Of a stretch of DNA of 64,000 nucleotides, positions 53,596 to 64,000 are shown piece by piece; positions within the stretch are counted from its first letter, which is position 1; each line of letters opens with the position of its first letter. This DNA is from Euleptes europaea (taxonomy: Eukaryota; Chordata; Lepidosauria; Squamata; Sphaerodactylidae): assembly GCF_029931775.1 (NCBI RefSeq), contig NC_079312.1:8253821-8317820 (forward strand), given 5' to 3'. The position numbers and the translations under genes were made by a program. Below the pieces are notes generated by a model. It was given only the letters and a program-made list of their open reading frames with translations, had not been told where the DNA came from and did not search any database.

Positions 53596-54550
53596 TGATG
53601 AGCTAACTCCAAGCAGACGTCCCTTGAGAGGGCTCTCTCAAGGGAATCCAAGTTACGCTGAAATCCTACAACAGCCGTGCTCTGCAGCTGTTCTAGATAT
53701 GGCCCTGTAAATCCCTGAGCAACTCTGCCATCAGAAGCCTCAGTGCCTCTGAGTTTGGGTGCCATCCTGAACAAAATGGAGCCCAGTTATTGAAAGATCA
53801 TGCCCCTTGTATAGCTTTTTTCTGTCAGAAACTTCTGAAAAGACGGTGGAGAAAATGAGCCATGGTAGTCATTCTTTGCAGCCAGGAACCTCTCCCCAAA
53901 ATATTCTGAACAGGATGGAAGAATCAGCAACTTGTAAATCATTGAGAAGAGTTTTTGCTCAGAGGTGGGTATTTTCAAAATGCAGTTTTAGAACAAACAA
54001 CGCCCTCCAAACTTTCTCAGACATATTTAATCCCACAAGGTACTGTGCATAAAGAAGCAGACATTACTGGATGTCCATTCTAAGTGCTTTTGGAAATGAT
54101 TTGTAGGAAGTGAAGAGATCCTGTAGATCCCAAAATACGATTGCTGGGCTGAGTCTGGCAGTTGGTGGGAGTGTTGGGGGCAGGGGCGTGGGTAGGTGGG
54201 TGGGTTCGATGACGTGAATATGATGATGTCACTTCCAAGGAAAACCCAGAAGTGATGGCAGGTCGGACTAGAGCCAACAGGATGAAATCAAATCAAATGC
54301 ATTTTCTGCAAAACTTTAGGAAGAACTTCCTGTCAGTGGTTCCTTGGCGGAACAGCCTTCCTCAGATTTATTTATTTAGAAAGTGTTTGTGCTACTTTCC
54401 CGAGACCTGCTGAAGGTGACTTGGGGGGGTCCTCACCCTTGCTGAACTTGTGACAATTTTGAGAACGTTGAATGGGAGTCACCCCAAAATGACTACCATG
54501 GCAGGTGACAGGCATCATAGACCCCAGTACAGGGAGGAGGCAGACAGGAA
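53596..54550. other. No gene seen
   Basis: 53600-53780 may be foreign sequence joined to the copia relic (frame with AQGFTGPYLEQL), but it is not recognised. The rest is unremarkable. Confidence 0.35.
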
Positions 54551-54554
54551 ACAG

Positions 54555-54960
54555 AGATGGAAGGGACCTCCAGTGTCATTTAATCCAGCCCCCTGCACAA
54601 TGCAAGAAATTTACAAATACCTTTACCCCACTCCCACAGTGACACCTGCTCTATGCCCAGAGGAAGGCAAGAAAAAAAAAAACCCAACCCTCCAGGACCC
54701 CTGGGCATTCTGTCCTGGAGAAAAATCCCTCCCTGACCTCAAAGTGGTGAGCTACATTAACCCGGCCATGTAATAAAGGGCCAGGAGAGCCGAGCCCTGA
54801 TTCATCTCTTCCTGCCCTCCCTCTCACAATCTGCCTAAATTCAAAGAATCAGCATTGCTCTTGGATGGCCATCTAGCCTCTGCTTATAACCCCCAAGGAA
54901 GGTCAGCCCACCACCTCCCGAAGAAGCCTGTTCCCCTGAGGAACAAGTTACAGTTTTCCC
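54555..54960 (-). mobile_element. CR1 LINE 3' fragment
   Basis: GGAAGGGACCTCCAGTGTCA, CTGCACAATGCAAGAAATTT, then AAGAATCAGCATTGCTCTTG and CCACCACCTCCCGAAGAAGC; minus orientation, with an internal A-run and extra sequence. Confidence 0.75.
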
Positions 54961-55234
54961 AAGCCAAAGCACTCCAAAATCTTGCTAACCCCGTCAATTC
55001 ATGGTGTCCACTCTGTATTTCCCAGAAATTTTTTTCATGACCTTTTATTTCCCCTCCCCATTGGTTAAAATCTATCTTGCTTCAAGATGGGAGTCCATGT
55101 CAGCCTAGACATTTCCAGTCTCTTGAGACAGAATTACCATGTTGCCTGGGCAACATTAGCAGGCTCCAGATTAAAAATTTCGGGAGGGAGGGAAAATCTT
55201 TCCATCCTCCTGTCTGTGCTGCCCTTCTCCCACT

Positions 55235-55378
55235 GCGGACCAGAGTAGCTCACAATGTTCTCCTGGACCCCTATTTTACCCTCACAACAACAACCCTGTG
55301 GGCTAGGCTAGGCTGAGAGTGAGTGACTATCCCAAGACCTCCCAGCTAGAAATGCTCTAACCACCACACACAGACAAT
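55235..55378 (-). mobile_element. tRNA-derived SINE fragment
   Basis: CACAACAACAACCCTGTGGG, GAGTGAGTGACTATCCCAAG, TCTAACCACCACACACAGAC; diverged. Confidence 0.6.
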
Positions 55379-55517
55379 AAATCCTAGGAGGTGGACCGAT
55401 ATCCTCCAACATGGTCTTCATGGGTACCATAGTGATAAGCCTGTCTTATTGTATCAATATTCAATCACAATAAAACAGTAGGAAGTTGAAGATTCAAAGC
55501 AGTTTGTTTTATTGGCC

Positions 55518-56158
55518 TGAGGCAGCAGACCTGTAAGAGTTAAAAATTGAGAAATATTATTAAAAAGCTCCAAAATCATAGGGCCTCTGGAGGAATATAT
55601 TTAGAAGTAAAAAACAGACAGTAAAAGGAGCCAAAAAGAGATTACTGTTGAAACCAGACAGTGTTGTTTGTTGGGCTCAAGGTTGACTAGGGTTAGAATG
55701 AACAAGAAGGGCGCCTTTCTGTCGGGAATGTCAAGGGAGTAAAAGATTAATTGTAACTAGATAAAAATACCAGGTGCACTAACAATAGCTTTAAACAAGT
55801 ATTATTTAAACCAATGGAATTATTCTTATATTTCTGAAAACCAATGATTTTCCTTATTTTTGTAACCAATGAAAGTTATTCTGATTTGTATTATAAGCCA
55901 ATGGAATCATTCCCTAGAACTCTGAGCCAATGACAAGTTACTATGTAATATGCGTAGTTAGAATATTATAATGAGCTAATTAAAAGGTTATATAAGTCTG
56001 AACACACTTATGTTCAGGGCTCCAACTCCATTTTGAAAGCCTCTGAAGGGCAGAGTCTGGAGACTCAAATAGCTATTTGAAATAATAAATCTGATTCTTC
56101 CAAGGCTGTCTTTGAGTCTTTGTGTTTGAAAATCTAGCTCCTGAAGTCTGCTACAACA
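55518..56158 (+). mobile_element. Solo LTR of an endogenous retrovirus (641 bp, TSD GGCC)
   Basis: Starts TGAGGCAGCAGACC and ends CTGCTACAACA, flanked by GGCC at 55514-55517 and 56159-56162. The U3 part has five CCAAT boxes (near 55812, 55841, 55864, 55893 and 55924), then TATA (TTATATAAG near 55988), and the poly(A) signal AATAAA near 56084. A 4-bp TSD fits gammaretrovirus-like elements. There is no internal region, so it is a recombined solo LTR. Confidence 0.85.
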
Positions 56159-56162
56159 GGCC

Positions 56163-56815
56163 AATACACAAAACGCCTGGTGAAAATTGCCTTAAGCGCA
56201 TGACAATTCACACCAACATCAAAGGGTTACAAGCATGAATATAGACTTCGATAATGGGTGGTTACATAGGCGTAATACACACGTAAGACACAATTGCCCA
56301 ATACTTGGGACCCCTAAATTAGAATAACCTATAACAGCACTGAAGGCGTTGCAGAGAAAGTGGTGATCTAATGCTCTCTAATGAGCAGAGAAGACCCATC
56401 AGTGTCAGGTGCTTCTCTGTTTGATCCTAAGTTTCTGCAATTCTTCTTATCTTGGACTCTGCCAGCTGCTAGAACTTAATTAAGGGAGTTTTCCTAGCTG
56501 GCCCCTATGTGTGTGTGTGTGTGGGGGGGCAGCTTATGAACCCACACTGGGGTTTTCTATGGATTCTCTAATTAGTTTCTAACTAGCAAAGCTGGGCCTC
56601 TCTATACTCAAGGCCTTTAACATATATGTGCTTGGTGTGACTTTAATCATAGATGCCAACTCTTATATACTGAGTATGGCATATTCATAAGTGCAGATTA
56701 TATTGTATTGATTACAAAGAATATATTTCAATCAAAAAATAAATTTCTAATACATTTCCCATAGCAAATAATGATTTCAGGCATTACAATAGCACCCACA
56801 GATATTTGATCTTCA
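56163..56815. other. No gene seen
   Basis: AT-rich; a TG simple repeat is at 56505-56523. Nothing else was recognised. Confidence 0.4.
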
Positions 56816-56822
56816 AGCCTCT

Positions 56823-56990
56823 TTGTAGGCGTTTCCCTGCTGGGGGGAAGGGGCAGAGAGCTGGCCGGGGTCTCCTCCAGATGTTGCCCTCCCTTTCCTG
56901 CCTGCAGTGTTTGTGTTCTGCTTCCCTCCTCCTCCTTGGTTAGGAGCCGCTGCTGGAGCGGCAGGTGCGCCCAGGTATTGCTTGAGTTTG
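56823..56990 (+). repeat. Direct repeat flanking hAT copy B (partner 58731-58905)
   Basis: TAGGCGTTTCCCTGCTGGGG, AGAGCTGGCCGGGG, AGATGTTGCCCTCCCTTTCC and GGAGCGGCAGGTGCGCCCAG recur at 58731-58905. A GC-rich promoter-like segment was thus duplicated, with the hAT element between the copies. Confidence 0.9.
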
Positions 56991-57009
56991 GAAACTCTTT
57001 ATTTTAAAG

Positions 57010-58620
57010 CAGTCATGTCCAAAGTCCGGCCCGGGGGCCAATTGCGGCCCCTCGGCCGGTTTAATATGCCCCCCCCAGCCTGTTTTGTAGAGAGAGAAAA
57101 GGGGGCTTGTGGGGGCTGCGCTTGTGCTTTGCATCCCTGACCGAGGGGGCGACGCTTGGCTGTCTTAGCTCGATTGGCTGTCTTAGCCGCACCCCCCAAA
57201 ATGAAGGCCAGCGAGTCTGAAACCCTATAGAGGCCACTTCCTTCTTAGCCAGAGCCCGCGCGTGGAGACGCGGCCTTTGTTGTTCTGATGCATGGAATAG
57301 CAGCAGCACCTCCTCCTGAGTGGGTCAAGGGGGATCCTGAGGATGGGTTGGGGGGCACTCGAGGGTGGGAAAGGTGGCAGGGGGGTGGGGAAGGGAAATG
57401 CAAGGGAGGTCAGAGGCTGGCCCCAATCTGGGAGAGGAAAGACCCCCCCCCATACACACACACAAACACCGAAAAGCCTGGGAGTGGGGGGGCTGCTCCG
57501 TCTGGCTCTCCTCTTTTCTCTCTGCAGAAGTATGGGGTGGGGGGAGATGCAGCCCCTTCCCTGCATTTCAGAGGCCTCGCGAGGGATCCAGATTTGCAGG
57601 GTGGGTGGGAGGGAGGAGAGGAGACACTGGATGGGTCTTGAGTGGGGGGATTGTGAGTCAAGGAAAGGCAGGGGGGAGAGGGGGCAGGATTTGGGGGCGG
57701 GGAGTGTTTGGAGTCAGACCCCCCCAGCAGGTTCTCTCCAAGGCAAGTGGCTGCTTCGAAAGAAGGGATGGGGTGGGGGAAATAAATGACTCCTGGCATG
57801 TATCGTGTTTGGAAATGAGGCGCGTTCAGACGGGGCCGAGTCTGCAGAGGAGACCCGTGTTCATTCCGGAGGTCAAAGCCCCGAGCAGAGAGCAAAGAGG
57901 TCAGAAGGAAAGAAGAAGAGTTGGTTTTTATATGCCCACTTTCTCTACCACTTAAGGGTGGCTTACAATTGCCTTCCCCTCCCCACAACAGATACCCTGT
58001 GAGGTAGGTAAGGCTAAGAGAGCTGTGACTAGCCCAAGGTCACCCAGCTGGCTTCCTGTGTAGGAGCGGGAGAAACAAATCCAGCTCACCAGATTAGCCT
58101 CCACCGCTCATGTGGAGGAGTGGGGGAATCAGACCCGGTTCTCCAGATCAGACCCCACCGCTCCAAACCACCGCTTTTAACCACTACACCATGCTGGCTC
58201 TCATGGGGAGAAAAACTCCACATTCCTCCCTGCACGGAAGATGTCAGAGTGTTTGAATCTTGGACTCCATGAGAATGAAAACCAGTTTATTTCCTGGCTC
58301 AGATGAGGGAAGGACAGAATACCCCCGGCCAGAGAGGCACATGAGTGGGGGGGACAGGGGGGGAATGGTTCCTGCTCCCTCCCTACAGAAGGAAGGTTGG
58401 AGATTTAGAAGCTGGGGGGCGTCCGGTGAGCTGAAAGGGGCTTTGGGGAAAGGAAGGAATGTAGCCATGGTTTGTGTGGTGCAGCCTGTGGTTATGGGCA
58501 TCATAAGTATGCCGTTTGCAATAAACTTTGCATAAAATAGTTAATTTGCATTTAATTAATTTAATTAAAAATTCACTTCATCAAATCTGGCTCTCTTTGA
58601 AAAAAGTTTGGACACCCCTG
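57010..58620. mobile_element. hAT-type element, copy B (1611 bp), carrying a KZFP exon 0 module
   Basis: The ends CAGTCATGTCCAAAGTCCGG and GTTTGGACACCCCTG match copy A (36089-37641), flanked by TTTTAAAG (57002-57009) and CTTTAAAG (58621-58628), an 8-bp TSD with one change. The interior is collinear with copy A, including the SINE at 57915-58203 and the exon 0 module (58325-58425, donor GTGAGC at 58426). Extra sequence near 57165-57250 is absent from copy A, and copy A has some near 37560-37600 that is absent here. It lies upstream of gene 4 in the same orientation as copy A relative to gene 3. Confidence 0.88.
58325..58425 (+). promoter_or_regulatory. Exon 0 module in hAT copy B
   Basis: CAGAGAGGCACATGAGTGGG to GGGGGGCGTCCG and donor GTGAGCTGAAAGGGGC. 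It lies 2.85 kb upstream of the start-codon exon of gene 4. Confidence 0.45.
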
Positions 58621-58629
58621 CTTTAAAGG

Positions 58630-59160
58630 TAGCCAAACTTCTAGCCAGCAAACGCGGACCGCTTCCTTCCTCCCCTGCGCAAGGCTGCGCTGCTCGCAGG
58701 AGAGAGGGGAAACCTTTGCGCATCATTGTCTCTATAGGCGTTTCCCTGCTGGGGGGAAGGGGCGGAGAGCTGGCCGGGGACGCCCCCAGATGTTGCCCTC
58801 CCTTTCCTGCCTGCTAGATTTGTGGTCAGTTTCCCTCCTCCTCCTCGGGTAGGAGCGGCTGCTGGAGCGGCAGGTGCGCCCAGGTATTGCTTGGGTTTGC
58901 AAACGAAGGTGGGGGGAGGTCGCAAAGCCTGGGGAGACCATTGCTGCCATTTCCCCAAGAAGCGCGGACTCCTTCCTTCCTTCCTTCCCGGCTCCTGGAG
59001 AGAGGGTGAGGATGCATCTCAATGGGGTTTTGCAGGCATTGGGTGCGGGGCAGGAGGGGAAGGGGGGGGCTGTTTCCCAGGCCAAGAAGGGGGGCCCGGG
59101 CTGTTTCCCAGGCCGAGAGGAACCGGCTGCAAACGTGGGTTGCCCCTTGCTGGATCCGAG
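58630..59160 (+). promoter_or_regulatory. GC-rich, CpG-containing candidate promoter region of gene 4
   Basis: Contains several CpGs (CAAACGCGGACCGCTTCC, AAGAAGCGCGGACTCCTTCC), a GC box (GGGGCGGAG) and splice-donor-like GAGAGGGTGAGG near 59000. It includes the 58731-58905 direct repeat. No transcription start can be fixed from sequence. Confidence 0.4.
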
Positions 59161-59317
59161 TGAGCTCCTTGCAGCAAGTGGGGCGCCACGGGCGAGTCGC
59201 GACCCACGCGTGGGTCAAGGCGCCACTGAAGGATTCCTTGCAAATGAAATCGGGGGGGGGGGTGTTTGCCCACCCTCTCCCTCCAGGACCCCTTTCTTGG
59301 CAGTGGCAATGCATGGG

Positions 59318-59450
59318 GAGGGGGTGCCCAACCTCCAGCTGGGGCCTGGAGATCTCCGGGAATTACATCAGATCTCCAGATTGGGTTGACAGATGCTGGT
59401 TGAGAAACTCCTCGAGGTTTGGGGGTGGAGGCTCTCCTTCAGCGTGCAGA
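59318..59450 (+). mobile_element. hAT-like MITE fragment
   Basis: GCCCAACCTCCAGCTGGGGC to TCGAGGTTTGGGGGTGGAGG. The sequence that follows (59450-59540) recurs at 60310-60421 (AACAGGTAATGCTGRTCTAG), so a local duplication surrounds 59541-60300. Confidence 0.55.
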
Positions 59451-59540
59451 ACTTTATCTAAACAGGTAATGCTGATCTAGACAGAAGAGGGGGGGGGCAC
59501 GCTCTGCTCCAAGCAGTAAACAGCCCAGAGTCCTGCCATC

Positions 59541-59735
59541 CTAGAATCATAGAGTTGGAAGGGACCACCATCACTTTACACTTACTCACATTGAATCTCA
59601 TTTGCCATTTTAATGCCCATTCTTCCAGTATGCAGAGATCCTTCTGGAGCTCTTCACAGTCCGATTTTGTTTTAACCACCCTAAATAATTTAGTGTCATC
59701 TGCAAACTTGGCTACTTCACTGTTTAACCCCAACT
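59541..59735 (-). mobile_element. CR1-type LINE, internally deleted
   Basis: The terminus TAGAATCATAGAGTTGGAAG is followed within 30 bp by reverse transcriptase coding sequence (minus-strand VAKFADDTKLFRVVKTKSDC, EELQKDLCILEEWALKWQMR). The region normally lying between these is absent, so this is a deleted copy. Confidence 0.75.
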
Positions 59736-59736
59736 C

Positions 59737-59945
59737 CAGGTCATTGATTTACCTGCTTTACATCTGCCAGATCCAGGTTGGGAAACTCCTGGAGGTTTGG
59801 GGATGGAGCCTGGGGAGGACAGTGGGGTGCGATGCCATGAAGTCCCCACTCCAAAGCATCCGTTTTCTCCAGGGGAACTGGTCTCTGTAGACTGGAGGTG
59901 AGCTTTAGTTCGGGGAGGGAGGTCCCACCTGGAGGCTGGCATCCC
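59737..59945 (-). mobile_element. hAT-like MITE
   Basis: ATCCAGGTTGGGAAACTCCT through GGGGAACTGGTCTCTGTAGA to CCACCTGGAGGCTGGCATCC; AGGGTTGCCA family. Confidence 0.55.
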
Positions 59946-59974
59946 TGTAGGTATGGCAGAGGTCAGTTGCCCGG

Positions 59975-60245
59975 AGGAAGCGAAGCGGGGTCAGCCCGGG
60001 TTAGTATAGGGATGGGCGACCTCCAAGGAATACCGGAGTTGTGATGCGGAGGCGGGCAGTGGCAAACCATGTCTGTTGGTCTCTGCCCTGACCTGGATGG
60101 CCCAGGCTAGCCCGATCTCATCAGATCTCAGAAGCTAAGCAGGGCTGGCCCTAGTTAGTACTTGGAAGGAAGTCCAGGTTTGCTATGCAGAGGCAGGCCA
60201 TCTCTGAACGTCTCTTGCCTTGCAAACTCTATGGGGCCGCCGCCG
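59975..60245 (+). mobile_element. 5S rRNA-derived SINE, tandem pair
   Basis: A 5'-truncated copy (GGGTCAGCCCGGGTTAGTAT, GGGATGGGCGACCTCC) is followed at 60087 by a second copy with a well-preserved 5S head (AGCCCGATCTCATCAGATCT, CAGAAGCTAAGCAGGGCTGG, TTAGTACTTGGAAGGAAGTC). A GCC repeat follows at 60236. Confidence 0.8.
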
Positions 60246-60819
60246 CCGCCACCACATTGCAGAAACAAAGACTTTTACTCTGCTTACTGGCTTTCCCCCC
60301 TCAGCATGCAGAACTTAATCTAAACAGGTAATGCTGGTCTAGACAGAAGAGGGGGCACACTCTGAAAAGTCCCTGGCAGGGTCGGCTCCAAGTGGTAAAC
60401 AAGGCCAGAGTCCTGCCATCCTGAAAGAACAGCAGTTAGCAGGAACCAAGTGGGAGTTTCGGGAACAAAAAGGGAAGTTGACATAAATGGGGAGTTTGGG
60501 GAACTGGGGTGGGGTGGGGGAGGCTGTTTCCAGCAAACAGAAGCATCATACGACATGTATTTGTGGCACAAACAGGATGGTCTTTCTGCCATTTTATGCT
60601 GGCTTCTGCCCTTTTCTGCTGAATGGATCTAGCTGAAAACCTCCCAGCTGAGCTCATTCACTTTCTTCCGTTGCCCACACCAGTGGATTTTATTCTGAAC
60701 CTCCGTTGTGTGACGTGTTATGCTGGTATTCTTGGAAAGATACTTTTTACGAGTGTCTCTTTTGCTGAACTGAGGCCTGGGTTCCGTCTTAGAGATGTAC
60801 CCTGTGTCCATTTATGGAG

Positions 60820-60975
60820 CCGGGGTGGTGGTTTAGAGCGGCAGACTAGGATCTGGGAGAAGCAGTTTTCAGTCCCCACTCTGCCACGGAAGCTCACTGG
60901 GGAGACCTTGGGCCTGTCACTCACACTCAGTCCAGCCTCCTCCACAGACCTTTTGTGAGCATACAAGGGAGAATT
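60820..60975 (+). mobile_element. tRNA-derived SINE
   Basis: GAGCCGGGGTGGTGGTTTAG, AGCGGCAGACTAGGATCTGG, CTTGGGCCTGTCACTCACAC; diverged. Confidence 0.65.
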
Positions 60976-61314
60976 ACATCAGCCACATTGGGTTCCCAGT
61001 AAATGAATGCAGGAGACAAAGGCCAGATCCTGGAAGACAGTCGAATTTGGTAATTATTTTGGTTTATCTTAAGAAGCAAGTCAGTAGTTCCTTTAGTAGC
61101 CATGTGTGGATCCTTCCCTGCTTGTTTCCTCTTTCCAAAGGGTTTGAAAAGTCCTCAGGGATTCATCCAGGCTTGGGGTTTGGAGCTGAATCTCAAAAAT
61201 TCCATGATTGTTACTGCAAAAAATAGTTCCTGTTGATATCTCCCCCCCTTTCTTTATTTCCTTCCTCTTCACAGGCTGAAGAACAGCATCCCGTGTAACG
61301 TCCTCTGTGCCAAA

Positions 61315-61344
61315 ATGGAAAGAGCAACCATGAAGCCAGCTCAG
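61315..61344 (+). CDS. KZFP gene 4, start-codon exon
   Basis: The exon probably spans 61275-61344, with acceptor TTCCTTCCTCTTCACAG and donor GTAAGT. Two in-frame ATGs are possible: 61315 (MERATMKPAQ, context CCAAAATGG) and 61330 (MKPAQ, context GCAACCATGA). The second is equivalent to the starts of genes 2 and 3. It joins in phase 0 to the KRAB-A exon at 61610. Confidence 0.8.
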
Positions 61345-61486
61345 GTAAGTGGGGGGTCATTAGGAGAGGCAGGGGGCAGCTTGGGTGTCTCTTGCTGTGT
61401 TAAGAGGCTTGGAGGGAGGAGGCCTGATTCTGGTGGCATTACAGATTGTCTGAGGTTTTCGCTAGGGAGGCCGTGAAATCAGCTAA

Positions 61487-61762
<276 letters not shown>

Positions 61763-61789
61763 TAGATGCTACATTGCTGTTTATCAGTC

Positions 61790-62010
61790 TGGTGGTAGAA
61801 AATGCCATCGAGTTACAGCTGATTTATGGCGACCCAGTTGGGTTTTCAAGGCAAGAGACTTCCAAAGGCGGTTTGCGATCACCTACCTCTTTGTAGCAAC
61901 CCTGGACTTCCTTGGTGGTCTCCCATCCAAGTACCAACCAGGGCCGATCCTGCTTAGCTTCTGAGATATGATGAAATTGAGCTTGCCTGGGCATCCAAGT
62001 CAGGGTAAGG
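61790..62010 (-). mobile_element. 5S rRNA-derived SINE
   Basis: TGCCATCGAGTTACAGCTGA (3' end), TCCCATCCAAGTACCAACCA, GGCCGATCCTGCTTAGCTTC (5S head, minus strand). Lies in gene 4 intron 2. Confidence 0.88.
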
Positions 62011-62389
62011 ATGTGGAATTCTGATATGGTTACTCAGCTGGGAAGTTTTTTTATTTCAAAAGACGAAGCTCAGACAAAGTCCTGATGGCAGAAAGGGAGT
62101 AACATAGATTGATATGTTTCTGAGTTGTTTATGGTTGTGAATTTTAATTATTTTGTGTTTTTATTTGTAGTTTTCATTATTTTGTGAACTTTTGGGGCAA
62201 GTCTCTGAAGATGCAGCATATATATGTGTTATTAATTAATAAATAATAAAACACCTTTAACCCCCACCCTTAAATTCCAAACCCCGTGGCCCTATAGGAC
62301 CTCCTAAGAACCTCTCAGAATGGTGTGCTGATCTTATTCTATGAGGTGGGAGCTGCTGTTAAAAACTGGTCCATTCCAAGTGGGGTACC

Positions 62390-62693
62390 TAGAATCATAG
62401 AATAGAATCATAGAGTTGGAAGGTACCTCAGGTTCATCTAGTCCAACCCCCTGCATAATGAAGGAAAATCACAACTACCGTTCCCCACTTCCAGTGACCC
62501 TTACTCCATGCCCAGAAGATGGCCAAAATGCCCTCCCTCTCATGATCTGCCTAAGGGCATATAATCAGCATTGCTGATAGATGGCTATCTAGCCCATTCT
62601 AAAAAAACCTCCATGGAAGGAGAGCTCACCACCTCCCAAGGAAGCCTGTAACACTGAGGAACTGTTCTGTTAGAAAGTTCTTCCTAATGTTTA
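62390..62693 (-). mobile_element. CR1 LINE 3' part, split by another CR1
   Basis: Starts with AGAATCATAGAATAGAATCA. It breaks after TTCTTCCTAATGTTT and continues at about 63533 with TAGACGGAAACTCTTTTAAT. The intact text in the CR1 at 51498 (TCCTAATGTCTAGACGGAAA) shows that both pieces belong to one element. Confidence 0.85.
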
Positions 62694-63532
62694 ACATAAG
62701 AACATAAGTAAAGCCATGCTGGGTCAGACCATGGCCCGTCAAGTCCAGCTGTTTGTTCACACAGTGGTCAACCAAGTGCCTCTAGGAAGCCCACAAGCAA
62801 GACGGCTGCAGCAGAATTATCCTGCCTGTGTTCTACAGCACCTAATACATTTAGTATGCTCCTCTGATCATGGAGAGAATAGGTATGCATCACGACTAGT
62901 ATCCATTTTAACTAGTAGCCATAAATAACCCTCACGTCCATGAACATGTCCACTCCCCTCTTAAAGCCATCCAAGTTGGCAGCCATCTCCACATCCTGGG
63001 GCAGATAGTTCCACAATTTTACTGTAAGTTGTGTGAGAAAATACTTCCTTTCATCAGTTTTTAATTTCTCACTCTCCAGCTTCAGCAGATGACCCCTAGT
63101 ATTATGAGAGAGGGAGAAAACTTCTCCCTGTCCACTTTTTCCAAACCATGCATAATTTTATAGACCTCTATTATGTCTCCCGTTAACCGTCTTCTTTCCA
63201 AGCTAAACAGCCCTAAGCGTCTTAACCGCTCCTCATAGGGCAGTTGCTGTAGTCCCCTAATCATTTTGGTTGCTCTTTTCTGCACCTTCTCAAACTCTGA
63301 AATATCCTTTTTTAGGTGTGGTGACCAAAACAGTATTCCAAGTGTGGTCTCACTGTAGATTTGTACAAGGACAGTATGATATCAGCAGTTTTATTCTGTA
63401 TTCCTCATCTAATGATGGCCAGGATGGGATTTGCCTTTTTTACAGCAGCTGCACACTGGGTTGTCATCTTCATTGAGTGATCCACTACCACAACAAGATC
63501 CTTTTCTTGGTCTGTTGCTGCCCGCACAGAGT
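62694..63532 (-). mobile_element. CR1 LINE (second subfamily) nested in the first
   Basis: The terminus is AACATAAGAACATAAGTAAA. Minus-strand coding relic MQKRATKMIRGLQQLPYEER, LRRLGLFSLERRRLTGDIIE is the CR1 ORF2 C-terminal region. Being nested, it is younger than the surrounding copy. Confidence 0.88.
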
Positions 63533-63804
63533 TTAGACGGAAACTCTTTTAATTTAATTTCAACCCATTGGTTCTGGTCCAACCTTCTGGTCTGACCTTA
63601 AACCTCTGGTTGACCTTAAGCAGAGAAACAACGAGGAGACGACTAGAAAACTGTCATTGGTGCACAGGGACATAGGGGAAGGGATGGTCCTTCAGAGATG
63701 TAAGTGTTACTTAAGAGAAGGTCATAACCAGGACTGTGAAATGAACTCAGAAACAAGCAGGCAGCTGACATAGCTGCTTTAAAATAGGTGGGTTGTGTTC
63801 CCAT

Positions 63805-64000
63805 CATCTAGACTGACAATAACTGGGCTGCTGTCTTCTGAACCAGGTGGAGTTTCCAGCTTGTCTTCAAGGGCAGCCCAATATAGTGTGCATTACAGTA
63901 ATCCAACCATGTGGTGGCGAGAGCATGGGTTAGCACAGCCACATTGTCTAAGGAGGGGGACAGCTGATGAATGAAATGCATCTGATAGAAAGCATGTTTG
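63805..64000 (-). mobile_element. L2/CR1-group LINE relic, cut by the window edge
   Basis: Minus-strand translation ALATTWLDYCNAHYIGLPLK, TSWKLHLVQKTAAQLL parallels that at 45106-45650 (TSRFNCCNGLYMGLPLKT). Confidence 0.75.

Noticed and set aside
60087-60180. 5S rRNA gene
   Set aside because: Only part of the 5S sequence is kept and it runs into the SINE body and tail, as in the other copies.

Overview
This is vertebrate nuclear DNA, most likely from a squamate reptile (lizard or snake; species not determined). I infer this from the mix of repeats: BovB, CR1, L1 and L2-like LINEs, several tRNA-derived SINE families, a 5S rRNA-derived SINE, many hAT and Tigger DNA transposons, a Ty1/copia relic and an ERV-type LTR. 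The protein-coding genes have short phase-matched exons typical of reptilian KRAB zinc-finger genes.

The window is a KRAB-C2H2 zinc-finger (KZFP) cluster with three complete genes and the start of a fourth. Gene 1 (+): coding exons 5661-5675, 6545-6671, 7730-7822 and 8236-9959, with 17 fingers. Gene 2 (-): exons 25911-25925, 23789-23915, 21742-21834 and 19531-20654, with 10 fingers. Gene 3 (+): exons 38759-38773, 41766-41892, 42643-42735 and 47515-49952, with 25 fingers. Gene 4 (+): exons 61315-61344 and 61610-61736; its finger exon lies beyond the right edge. All share a start exon ending in M-x-P/S-x-Q, a 127-nt KRAB-A exon, and (genes 1-3) a 93-nt KRAB-B exon and one long finger exon. Genes 2 and 3 are divergent.

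A recurring noncoding module (putative untranslated exon 0 plus the start of intron 1) occurs at genes 1 and 2, three times in tandem at 30.5-31.4 kb, and inside two copies of a 1.55-1.6 kb hAT-type transposon upstream of genes 3 and 4. Different pieces of the module have been amplified into two minisatellites: a 55-bp G-rich array at 2.5-3.3 kb and a 113-copy 34-bp array at 31.6-35.4 kb with a 16-unit higher-order repeat.

The rest is intronic and intergenic sequence dense in nested transposons. I saw no tRNA, rRNA or other RNA gene apart from SINEs, and no CRISPR array. Exon boundaries were inferred by eye from paralogue comparison and splice consensus, without transcript data. Repeat edges are good to a few bases where a target-site duplication is named and to about 10-30 bases elsewhere.
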